From Mangifera indica (Eukaryota > Streptophyta > Magnoliopsida > Sapindales > Anacardiaceae), in assembly GCF_011075055.1 (NCBI RefSeq), contig NC_058147.1, forward strand, positions 6,076,001 through 6,140,000: a stretch of 64,000 nt of DNA. The letters run 5' to 3'. Below are positions 1 to 11,100 of the stretch, piece by piece (the first letter of the stretch is position 1; every line of letters starts with the position of its first letter). A program made the position numbers and the translations under genes. The notes below the pieces were generated by a model. That model had not been told where the DNA came from. It made no database searches and saw only the letters and a program-made list of their open reading frames with translations.

Positions 1-124
1 GCTAATCCCACCATCAGCTAAAACAAATGAACGAACATCCAACATGTACAGTATTTATGTACAAATATATACTCAGACTACATTATACTATTATAAAAGT
101 TTCTGTTAACATTACTTATTATAC
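1..124. repeat. Left copy of duplicated protease 3' flank
   Basis: This stretch is nearly the same as positions 3128-3251, which lie about 285 bp past the stop codon of the aspartic protease gene. By hand count about 5 of 124 bases differ. After the block both copies run into unrelated AT-rich DNA. The simplest reading is that an upstream tandem copy of the protease gene ends just outside the window and that this is its 3' flank. Confidence 0.85.
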
Positions 125-332
125 CAAAAAAAAAAATAAATTGATAGAAAAAATCTATCCTTTAAATATTTTAATTTATTAAAATATTATTGAAAAAGGA
201 ATCTACTCTTTGGAATTAGTTAGAAATTTAAACAAAGTATTCTATTTCATAAATAGAGTGAAAGTATTAAACATTTAAACATAGATAATCAGTTTTTTTA
301 ATTATTTATCACAGGTTCACAATTGTAATATA

Positions 333-475
333 ATTTATGATAAAATTATGTATACAAATAATATACATAATTTTATATATAAATAATAATATATCATCAT
401 ATGATTAAATATTATTTTATTTTTAATTTAAAATTATTTCATAATGTAATAACACTATTCATACGAGTAATAAAA
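333..475. mobile_element. AT-rich palindromic MITE-like element, copy 1
   Basis: An AT-rich block with a central pair of inverted arms (around catatgattaaatatt and aaattatttcataatg) and outer arms of the type taaaattatgtatacaaat. The same layout recurs near 18405, 30225, 44959 and 57041, so this is a dispersed non-coding element rather than chance AT-richness. It ends about 190 bp before the protease start codon. Boundaries are approximate and no target-site duplication was fixed. Confidence 0.5.
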
Positions 476-661
476 CTTTTTAGGATTCCGATTACTTACC
501 AGGATAACAGTTGTTTTCACTCCTCCGTGTCTATACATATGTAAACTTAACCTTTAAGTTTTCTTACAGCAGAAGCAACATAAACTGAACCCTCATCTTC
601 AAATAGTAATTTGAGAGTGCCTTTGTTTTCTTTTCTTTCATAAAAAACCTTGCGAGAAAAG

Positions 662-2842
662 ATGGAGAGAAAAAGCAAAAGAATGAAGACGGTGCTATTG
701 CTTTCACTGGTCATGATCGCAGCAGCTTTTCAAGAGTGTCTCTCGGATTCAAGTCAGCCCTCAAGCAGGCGAATGTCAACCCGGTCAACGCCTCCTCGTA
801 ATGCTGGCTTAACTATTGTTTTTCCTGTTACCGAGAATGTTTATCCTGATGGGTATGTTTGTTTTTATTCTTGAAATTCTGTTTCTGTGAAGTTTATTGC
901 TGATATTTGGGTTTTTATTGGGCTGTGTTTATGTTCTTTCCTGTCGTATATTTTCTTTGTTCTCTATATTTTTGGTTCTGCAGTCTTAGTTTTTTATTTT
1001 ACAGTGAATTTTGCTTATCACAACTTCGCTTTCTTACAAGAAATGGTTGTTTTCAATCACCAGGGCCTACTCTGTGTCTCTTCAAATAGGCAACCCACCC
1101 AAGAACTTTGAGCTTGATTTTGACACTGGCAGTGACCTCACTTGGGTTCAATGTGACGCACCTTGTCAAGATTGTACGCAGGTAAGATTGTCATTAAAAA
1201 CCGTAGTGTAAGCTTGTGTTCAGATGCAGCATATCATGCTCTCATCTTGTTAATTTTTCCATGTTGGTTATTATGCAGCCTCGCGATTCTCTCTACAAAC
1301 CCAATAACAACTTCATCTCCTCTGACGATCCCCTTTGCAAAGCTATTCAAGCGTCGGCCGAACCCCTGAATAGGAGTCCAAATGGCCAATGTAACTACGA
1401 GATTGAGTATGCTGATCATAGTTCATCCCGTGGAGTGTTGGTTAGAGACCAGTTTTCTCTAAGACCTACCAAGGGCTCTCAGCTTAGTCCCCGCTTAGGC
1501 TTCGGGTGGGTAATTTTGTAGTTCTTTCTTTTGCCAACCTCTATAATCATATTTCTGCAGACTTTGTGACTTGGCAGAGGAGTCCTAGTTAATCACATTT
1601 GATATGGCTTGAGCTTGAAGCAAAAACTTTTAGTTTGTAGAACTTGCTTCTTACGATTAATTACATTTGATTCCATAAGTGCTCATTGTAAAATCTTATT
1701 TTCTGAAGATGTGGATATGACCAAATATATTGTGGTCCATACCCTCATCGGTCTACAGTTGGGGTCCTGTGTCTCGGCAACGGCAAAGCAGGCATTATGT
1801 CACAACTGAATGCCCTGCATCTAACACGGAATGTTTTAGGACATTGTTTAAGTGAGCAAGGAGGAGGCTTTCTATTTCTGGGAGACGATTTTGTTTCACC
1901 TTCAGGCATAGTCTGGACACCAATGTTACACGATTTGTCGGGGTAAGCACTCCCAAGCCTCTCTCATTCTTGTTTCATTAGTCTTATTTCTTGCACTGAT
2001 GTATAATGTCCTACTGGCCTCGTGTGATAATTTGGTTCCCGTATGCTATTTCAGTGAACAGTACTTGTCGGGACCGGCAGAACTTCTATACGATCGTAAG
2101 GCTACTGGTGTAAAGGGCCTTCAAGTAATTTTTGACAGTGGCAGCACCTACACCTACTTTGATCCCCGAGCTTACAAAACCACCCTGGACATGGTGAGAA
2201 GAGAAGTGGGTTACGACATTCTCATTATCCTTTTTAGTTGGTCTCAGTATCATTTGACAAAACTTTGGTACAAGCACTAATCACTTTTATATGTCTCAGT
2301 TGATTGGAGGTTTGATAGGGAAGCCATTAATAGAAACGAGAGATCCAGCCCTCTCGATCTGCTGGAAAGGCCCAGAACCTTTCAAAACTGTTAGTGATGT
2401 CAAACACTACTTCAAGCCCCTGCATCTGAGCTTCACAGCGGCGGAAAATGCCCTCCTGGAGCTATCTCCAGGAGCTTATCTCATTGTCTCAGTGAGCATA
2501 TCAGTGGAGTTGTTTATTAAGATTTTTATTAGAAACATTTTAGGAAAGAAAAAACAAAGCATACTTAATGATCTTCTCTTTTTCAGGAACTTGGAAATGT
2601 ATGCTTGGGAATTTTGAATGGTGCTGAAGTAGGGCTGCAAGATTTAAACCTTATTGGGGGTAACAAAAACTGCTGTTTTCTTTCATTTTCCTTCCTTTTG
2701 ACAATCTAATTTCCTCTTTCTACTCTGCTGTTCAGACATTTCTATGCAAGACAAATTGGTAATCTACAACAACGAGAAGCAGCAGATTGGATGGGTTTCT
2801 TCAAATTGCAATAACCCAAGCCCTGAGCTATTGGATGGTTGA
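662..2842 (+). CDS. A1-family aspartic protease, nucellin/Asp1-like
   Basis: Eight exons join in frame: 662-852, 1064-1181, 1279-1505, 1709-1942, 2055-2205, 2300-2491, 2587-2659, 2736-2842, giving about 430 residues. Residues 1-30 look like a signal peptide (basic start, then LLLSLVMIAAA), so the enzyme is probably secreted or vacuolar. The first active site is DTGSDLTWVQCD (Asp about 84) and the second is FDSGSTYTYF (Asp about 284); both are intact. The plant-typical Cys-rich loop follows the first site, and FGCGYDQ at the exon 3/4 join confirms that splice. The C-terminus carries NLIGDISMQDKLVIY and IGWVSSNC as in Asp1/nucellin-type proteases. The ATG at 662 is the first one in the exon frame; a TTG at 650 is in frame but unlikely. 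Substrate is unknown. The gene seems to be one member of a tandem pair (repeat at 1-124). Family call is firm; the exact orthologue is inferred from gene order. Confidence 0.93.
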
Positions 2843-3127
2843 AGAAAGCTCTCTCTGCATGAATCAGTTTGGGGAAGAAAAGTTAAACATATTTCATTAG
2901 CTAAAAGAAATCAATGTCTAGAACATTCCCCTATTCCCACCAGCCACTAAGAAATAAACAAAATCAAATGAAAAATTACTCCATTTATGAATCCTTAAAA
3001 AGATTACAGATGAATTTCTCCATTTTTGACCTCATAATGCATCCAAAAAGCAGAGAAGAGTGTAAGTGGTCATCTCCAAGAGCACAAAAATGAAGTAAAA
3101 TGGTTGCATGATAAACATATCCCGTCA

Positions 3128-3251
3128 GCTAATCCCACCATCAGCTAAAACAAATGAACGAACATCCAACATGCACAATATTTATGTACAAATATATACT
3201 CTCACTACATTATACTATTATAAAAGTTTCTCTTAACATTACTTATTATAT
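3128..3251. repeat. Right copy of duplicated protease 3' flank
   Basis: Partner of positions 1-124, in the same orientation and about 3.1 kb away. It lies downstream of the protease stop codon (2842), so the duplicated unit probably spans one whole protease gene. From 3252 to about 3560 the sequence is plain AT-rich DNA with nothing I recognise. Confidence 0.85.
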
Positions 3252-3583
3252 ATAAAAAAAAAAATTAATTATATATTATGTTATACTATATTTAATAATT
3301 AAATTAAATTTTTTTATTTAAATTGTTATATTGATTTTTAATAAGAGATTTATGAAAAATATAAAAATTATTATGATATTATCGTATTTTTAAGAACATA
3401 TTATTGATAGTATATTGTATTAAATTCATATATGAACATTTTGTATTTTTTTATAAATATATTTTTTATTATTTTTCGTATAATTCATGGATGGAAATAA
3501 TGAATATCCATTGAAACTCTAGTGAGAAACCGTGAGAAAATTAGTTGTTTTTTATTTAATTTAATACAATATAAAGCGGGAGC

Positions 3584-3660
3584 GACTGAATTCGTACCCG
3601 GATTGTTTTAACCCGTCTTAAAACCGGAACAACATCCCGCCTCTAAACCTGATTGGCGCC
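3584..3660 (+). promoter_or_regulatory. Three E2F-like sites upstream of RFC3
   Basis: Within 180 bp of the RFC3 start codon are AAGCGGGA (3584-3591), TCCCGCC (3635-3641) and the palindromic TTGGCGCC (3653-3660). These fit the plant E2F consensus TTTSSCGC or its near variants on one strand or the other. Plant replication genes, including clamp-loader subunits, are known E2F targets, so S-phase control is a reasonable inference. Binding itself cannot be shown from sequence. Confidence 0.5.
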
Positions 3661-3764
3661 ATTCCGCTACCCACTCAAAAACGTCTTCCCCCCAACACTA
3701 CTGGGGGCGAGTAGCGTGGGCCGTGGAGTGAGAAATCTAAGGCACCGGAGCTACGAACAACAAG

Positions 3765-6700
3765 ATGGCGGACACCGTTTCTCTTATGGATGTCGACGAA
3801 GACGCGAACCAAAACCAAAACCAAAACAACACTCTAAAATCCAACAAGGGAAAAGATGTCGTCTCCGCCGCACCACCTGACAGCAAAGCTACTCCTTGGG
3901 TCGAGAAGTACCGCCCTCAGTCCCTTGCTGACGTGGCCGCTCATCGAGACATTGTCGATACCAGTACTCTCTTCCTCTCTTATTTACTTTTTTTTTTAAA
4001 ATTATTTCTAGGGTTTGTATTACTTAATTACTTTTTCTAATATCCTGTTTGTTTCTTCAGAAAGTTCAAGAACCGATTGATTAAAATTTTGTTTGCTGTT
4101 GTTATGGTTGAATAGTCGACAGATTGACTACCGAGAACCGGCTGCCACATCTCTTATTATACGGCCCTCCTGGTACGGGCAAAACGTCTACTATTCTCGC
4201 TGTTGCACGGAAGCTTTACGGAGCGCAGTACCATAATATGATTCTGGAGCTCAATGCATCTGACGATAGAGGAATTGATGTTGTGAGGCAACAGATCCAA
4301 GATTTTGCCAGCACGCAGAGCTTCTCCTTTGGGTAAAGTAATTGTTATGTGCTTGAGCTTCTATCTATGTATATTATTATGATATCAATGTGTCACTGCT
4401 GTGATTATAGTTGTTTGAAATTTAACATTGCAAGTATCTACAGAACCTGTAGTAAATTTTCTTATGCATATTTTGAATGTAATGTTAGACATGAGCTATA
4501 TATCTACAAAAGTGTATTTAGTAGTCTTCTGGAATTTTGAAGGCCTTATTCTCTACATAAGCTGTTATAGGAACCTGGCGTTATCTAAATGTGGTAAAGT
4601 TAGGAAGTACCTGTTAATGATTCAGATGTTGTAGGAAATTCATATAAATTTAATTGGCGATATACAGCATATTTTGTAGAATTAATTTCTTGTTTATTGT
4701 GACATTTCAATGCACTATGGGTCCCTTTCTTTGTACAAGGGTCATGTTTTCATTCATCTGAGAATCACATACTGATTCTGATATCACTTTGCCTCATGAT
4801 GATTATGTCGTTGGGTTAAAATGATATCAACATATTGCAAAGCAATACATTTATGTTGCCTTTTTACTTGTGTTGAATTGATTTGAGCTAGAAAAATAGT
4901 ACTTTAACAAAGTTATTGGTTACTAAGAGTCTTGTCTTTATAGAGTAAAGGCATCAGTGAAATTGGTCTTGCTTGATGAGGCAGATGCCATGACAAAAGA
5001 TGCTCAGTTTGCCCTGCGTAGAGGTATGAGCTGTTTGTAATCCACTTCATAATTATTATTTTTCTTGTACCTGGTTAAGTCTCTCTTACCTGGTTTCTTT
5101 TTTTTTTCCCTTTTTGTGAATATTTTTGGTGTAGTGATTGAGAAATACACAAAGAACACTAGGTTCACACTTATTTGTAATCATGTCAACAAGATTATTC
5201 CAGCTCTGCAGTCTAGGTGTACGAGATTCCGGTTTGCTCCTCTTGAACCAAGTCATGTCACTGAGCGACTCAAACATGTTATAAAGGCTGAAGGGTAATT
5301 TTTCTACTTTTTTTTTCATTTATTGTGTTAATTAGAAAAAAGGTCACTAGATATTTAGGTGCCACTGTTACATCATTGATCATCCTCTCAAATATCCTGT
5401 AGTCATCTATTGAATATCATTTCCTAAATCTGAATCATAATATGCACAGTATTATCAGCCATTTTTTTGCAGTCTTGTTTTTATTGATAAATTTTGGTTA
5501 TCTTTTGAAGGGGCAAAATTTTGATGGTCATGAAACAAGAAAACCCTCCTCCCATTTGTGATTTATTTCCAGTGGAGGATAAAAGACAATTCTTCTTGTT
5601 GAATTGCTTTTTTGGTAGAGAATATTGGCAACTAGAATGATTGAAAGGTTATTTTTTTTCTAACAGTTTGCTAGCCATTACTGATGCACAAATTGAAAGT
5701 TTAATAGAGTTTAAATTTTAAAAGAATTACTTGATGAGGGGAAAACTAAGAGTTCTTTTTGGCCTCACCTCATATAAATTGAGGAAGGGCATTCATGAGG
5801 TCCTTTATCATATCAATAAAGAGGAAGGATATCTGTTCTCCTCAATGGTAGTGTTTCTTATATTGGTTTTGCTTAAGTACTGTGTTTGTTTAGAAAAAGT
5901 GCTGATTCTCCAGTTATTGTTATATGGTTGTAGCTGTTGTCATTTGGACTGTGTAGTAGAAAAATATGTAATAATTCAATTTAATGGATTATTTCTCCAT
6001 CTCGCTAGGCTTGATGTAACTGAGAGTGGCTTAGCAGCACTTGTACGGCTATGCAATGGTGATATGAGGAAGGCCTTGAACATTTTGCAGGTATAATTCT
6101 CTCACTTGAGTTGTGTGGTTACACTTAAGTCTTCTACTGATTTGAATTAGGTGGTGATCTATGATGACTGTTGTTTCTAGAATGCAGATAATGCTGAACA
6201 TGATCTTTTCTAATACTAGAAGTTATCCTCTAATTGGTCTTGTTTGTAGCTGTACATGCAAGAAAATAAAGTTTTAGAATTGCATTGGTATAAATTTGTA
6301 GAGAATGCTTGTTCTTGTATATCTTGTAATGATGGCAAAAATGAGCTCTTCTTAGATAGACTTGTACTGTTAAAGATGATGCTGATTTTTTAGTTTTGAC
6401 TTCTAGATAGGTTGGTGGAAACCTTTTGCTATTCTCATGTTCATTCATCCCTTCATTAATGGATACAAGATGGTTTTATTAATCTGTTTTTTGATATATG
6501 CAGTCAACTCACATGGCTTCTCAGCAAATTACAGAAGAAGCTGTATACCTATGCACTGGAAACCCTTTACCGATTGACATTGAGCAGATATCTTATTGGC
6601 TTCTGAATGAATCTTTTGCAGATGGTTTCAAGAGTACTCATCACTTCTTTTTATTTATTATGCAATTGATGTTTTTTACTGTTCTGTAGCCGAAATTGTT

Positions 6701-7255
6701 ACATTCTTAATTTTTAATTTTCACATTTCAGGAATATCCGAAATGAAGACAAGGAAAGGGTTGGCGTTGGTAGATATTGTAAGAGAAGTGACAATGTAAG
6801 AGCTATTGGTAATTTTACATGTACATTTATGGATTGATTCAATGATCTCATATCCACAGCATTTATTTTGATAGGTTTGTTTTTAAGATTAAGATGCCAT
6901 CAGATGTCCGAGTTCGGCTGATTAATGATTTGGCCGACATTGAGTAAGTTCTATGCCTTGCAATTCTTTAATATCCCTTCTTCCTTATTTATAATAACAC
7001 AAATAAAGTCTGACAGTAGCCATCGATTCTCTTTAGGATATACTGTAGGTGGTTAGATTTCACATTATATGCTACCCTCCTATTAAATCCAAATGTGATG
7101 TTAGTTGGAACATGTAATGACATATTCATTAATTATACAATCCAAACAATTGCAGGTACAGACTGAGTTTTGGATGCAATGACAAGCTACAGCTTGGATC
7201 TCTAATTTCTACTTTCACGCAGGCAAGGTCTGCTCTTGTTGCTGCTGCAAAGTAG
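3765..7255 (+). CDS. RFC3: Replication factor C subunit 3 (clamp loader)
   Basis: Nine exons join in frame: 3765-3963, 4116-4332, 4944-5023, 5135-5294, 6009-6090, 6504-6633, 6732-6795, 6875-6943, 7156-7255, for 366 residues, close to the usual size of plant RFC3. It is a small AAA+ subunit of the RFC complex that opens the PCNA ring and loads it onto primed DNA in the nucleus. Visible motifs: [10 protein letters not shown] near residue 50, Walker A GPPGTGKT (83-90), Walker B LLDEADAM (148-155), the SRC arginine-finger motif (192-194), then the lid region [11 protein letters not shown]. The first 40 residues are acidic and Asn/Gln-rich, a variable tail. The ATG at 3765 is chosen because it gives this tail and a good context (AAGATGG). 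Intron 4 is the longest (714 bp). Upstream E2F-like sites fit replication-linked expression. Confidence 0.97.
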
Positions 7256-8194
7256 ATATTTTTGTCTAGTTTGGACATGTTCCTTGCCGTTTGGCTTTTA
7301 AGATGGTTTGTTATGGTGACACAAGTGGACAGACAACCTCCAATGCCCGTTATTTTCTGAGATTTCTGAGTTCAGGTAGCAATTATCAAGTTGTTTGATC
7401 TAGTGCAGATGCTAGTGTTGGAGTATTAGATTGAATCATCCATGAAGTTAGGGGATCTCAGATTGTACATTTATATGCATGTCAAGATACATTGCTAGAT
7501 GGAGTTAACACTTGTGTCTACATTTGCCCCTTCACAAAAATTTGAGCTTCAAAAGCCCTGTTTTACTTGAAATTTTCTTGCATGCCAGACTAGCCTCTAA
7601 TGTGCACCATCGGGAATACGGTTGCCATGTTAGATTTTCCTAGTTTCTTTTATCGTCTGTTTTTGAAAATAATAGTATGATGCATGGCTGCTAATCCATA
7701 CGGCATGGTTATCTTGCAGTTGACATTACTTATGCATACAATACAAATATATTTGCCGCTTGACTACAAAATTGTCAAGTAAATGAAATATCTGTGAAGA
7801 TATAAAGCAAACTAAGGCAACAAAATTCAACTTTGCATAAATGCCTCGTCGGGATAGCTGAATAAAAGCGCAAATACAATTCCACCAGTGGTGTGCCAAA
7901 AGCCCAATTTGAAGATTTTCTACAACTTTTTAAAGTTGCTAACACAGAAAGACTCGTATGTACAAAAAACTTGTATAAACATTTTTTCATAATCACTGAC
8001 GTGGGACAACCCTTTTGACTCCTTTAGCCTCCATTAATTTATGAACATTTTATCCTTTACATCGGTTACTACAAAACTGGACCTTTGTGAGATAAAAATA
8101 CTTACAAGCAAACAAATCATAGACATCCATCTGAGTCAAACCACTGCATCTCTTCTCTATTCAGCTTCCTCAGTAACTTGCTGCACCTGCCCTT
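7256..8194. other. Convergent intergenic region, RFC3 and CSI3
   Basis: The RFC3 stop (7255) and the CSI3 stop (8195, opposite strand) face each other across about 940 bp, so both 3' UTRs must lie here. Short reading frames in the interval have no recognisable motif. I see no repeat or RNA gene. Confidence 0.7.
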
Positions 8195-11100
8195 TTACAT
8201 GCCATCATTCGACAGGCTGTTGGACCAGATTATATCAATCTCCAGCGTTCTGGAAGAACCATCTTTGTTGCTGTCATGATTTAGGCTAAACAAACCGCTG
8301 TAAACTCCTTCTGTAACAACCTTGTCAATTTGAATGGTCACTTTTCCAAGAGTTGCCTGAAAATGCCCACCTTTCCAAATTAGTAACCAAATCTAACATA
8401 ATTCATGTGCAGCGACAACAATATAGCAAATCATGACAAGCATATGCAAATGTTTCTCTTTAGCAATAATTTATGCGTTTCCAGTAGAATGAGTGAATTT
8501 CTCAGCTGTAAAGAAGATTGATGATTGCAACAACTAAACAAAAAGCTTTCTCTACTCCAGTGAAAGTGATTAAAGCATAATTACCTTCCCAAAAGTATTT
8601 TTGCTTTTGCATAAAATGTGGAGCTTCTGTCCCTTCGGTGGTACGTCAAAGGCCCATGTGAACCCTTCCTTCCACTCTGGAGAGATACTGTGGTTGACCA
8701 CCTAATAATAAAAAAACATAGTCAGTACAAGATGATACATTCAGAATCTCTGAAGCAAACAATCCTGAAAATTTTTTGATTCAAGTTCCCTCTTTCAAAA
8801 TCATGGTAGAACATGAAATTTTGTAAATTATGAATTGCAGATGTAGATTTCTTTCTGTCAACAAATGAAAGCAGAAAAAGATAATGGAGCTTCAGAGACA
8901 TCCAAAAAGGTTGGAAACTTAGAATGCACTGATATGAACATTATATATAATGTGGTAGATCTGTATTGAACGGTCCATTCGATAAAATTTCTTAATAGAA
9001 CTATTACCTTAGTTTGCCGTGGCGGACCATTGCCTATTGTCAATCGACAAAAAGCATTAGTGGTTCCCACGGTCTGCTTTAGATTGTTACCACGCTTAAT
9101 TGTAACAGTTAAACACCCTGGTAAGCAGTGTAGGAGGCTGTCTGCTCTATCATGGAAACTTGGTGGGCAGGTTTTCATCAGCATTTGCAAAATAGGAATG
9201 GCTTCAGAAGCAATCATGGCTTGAGACTTTGCAATATCTATCGGCATGGTTGACCAAGAATGTTTTAACAAGCATAGGGTGTCCAATACAGACTCCTGTG
9301 CAGCCTCACTTCCAGACTTTAGTGCTCCAACCATATGAGGGATGCACAGGGTGGCTGCTTCAGAAATATGAAGCTTAGGGAAGTTCATAAATATCATATG
9401 TAACGTCCTTAACACCTCTTCATTAATAGTTGCTGTAGACCACAACTCTCTCTCCAGTGCCGCTGCACAACAAGCATTGAAAACTATCATTGTTTAAGTG
9501 GAAAAACGAGCTAAGAAACAAATGATAAATCACCACAACCAAAGAGAAAGGTAATCATACTAGACAAAAATGAACAGGCAGCAGAATATTGGTAGGTGAC
9601 TACATGTTTTTACAGCAAGATATCACAATTTGGTTTTGCTGTATATTGCTCCTTGAATTTCCTTAAATACAAAATATAATTTATTTTGTTCTTTTCCACT
9701 ATTATATTATATTTTTTGCAGAAACTTTATAGTATGAATGAAATTGCAAAAGAAAAAAAAAATTGAATCCTATATTTCAGTAATAATTATCAACATATGT
9801 GACACAAGGCAACATGAACATCATGATTTAATTTACCTGTCAAAGATCTGATAAGTTCATTTGACACATATTCTTGGAGTGTGTGATTGGAAAATAAAAA
9901 TTTGATTAGCAATGCTGCCTGAGCAGCAACTTCTGCATTTGAAGACAATAGTAGCTCTTGAACAACTAATATCCCACCTGCTTCTGCAACAGCTCTCCTA
10001 TTAGTTCTACTGTGCATTACGAAGTTCTGCAATGCACAAATTGCCACCATTTTCATTTCTTCTGTTGTTTCATCCTCAAGCAAGCTTATCAGCGCACGAC
10101 ATGCAGACACAGAATCACTGGCTCTAGCAAGCCCTTCGTTCTGAGAGAGGTCTCCAAGGGCTAAAGCTGCAAGAAGTCTGCCTGACTCTGATCGGGTTTG
10201 GGGGTCTAACAAATACTGTGATAACGGTGCAATTGCATACTTAGAAACCTTCATGTCTCGTATCCTCACATTGTTAAACAAGGCTTCAAGTAAACTTCCT
10301 GATGCCTCTTCACACTGATGAGATCTAAGTATATCCACCAAAGCATCTATGGCACCAGCTTGAGCCATCTGTTCAGCACTTGAAGCATCAGTCTTTTCAT
10401 GGACAAGCAAGGCATTAAGAGCCACAGTGATGGTGCTCTCCAGTGTTGAGTGCAACATTCTGACCAGAACCACCACTGGAACTTTAAAATAGTACTTTGC
10501 ATTGCTATGCAAAACATTTGAGAGTACCAAAGAAGCTGATTCCCACAATGCATGAGGAGGTTGAGGATCATCTTGAATAATAACCTTTGCAAGCTCAAAA
10601 ATACCTCCAGCATCAGCAACTGCTTTTGGCCAGCTTGTGGAGATCTTTTCTAATGCTTTTACAGCTGTTTGCTGCAGGTTCAGTATTCCAATTCCAGCAA
10701 GCTTCACAAGTGGAACAACGGCATTTTTTGTGGTGATGTCTTGTTGGAAATGTTCCTGTGCCAGTAGATGGCTTAACAATTCTGTGCCAAGCTGCTGGAT
10801 GGCTTGAGAAGGAGACTCCAAAAATGAAATCAAAGGCTCAATCACTTGGCTTGGAGTCAGCTTCAAAGTTGTGAGGCTTTGAGGTTTTTCCAAAATATTC
10901 ACAAGTGCCTGCAAGGCACTATGCTGTCCCCACAGATTGAAATCTGGACGAAGCAAAACCATGAAAAGAGGCTCTACTATTTGTGCAGCCTCAGCACTCC
11001 TAGCAATTGCACTGCTATTTGTTAAAATACGGAACAGTTGGGCAATGGAGGAGCACAATGAACTGGGTGCAACGGGGAGTAGCTCGAGACAGTTATCAAT

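Noticed and set aside
1234..1419. A minus-strand frame across the third protease exon
   Set aside because: The plus-strand exon encodes conserved protease sequence with matching splice phases; the antisense frame has no motif.
1506..1708. Apparent interruption of the protease after LGFG, suggesting a pseudogene
   Set aside because: A GT-AG intron from 1506 to 1708 restores the conserved FGCGYDQ block and the frame, so the gene is intact.
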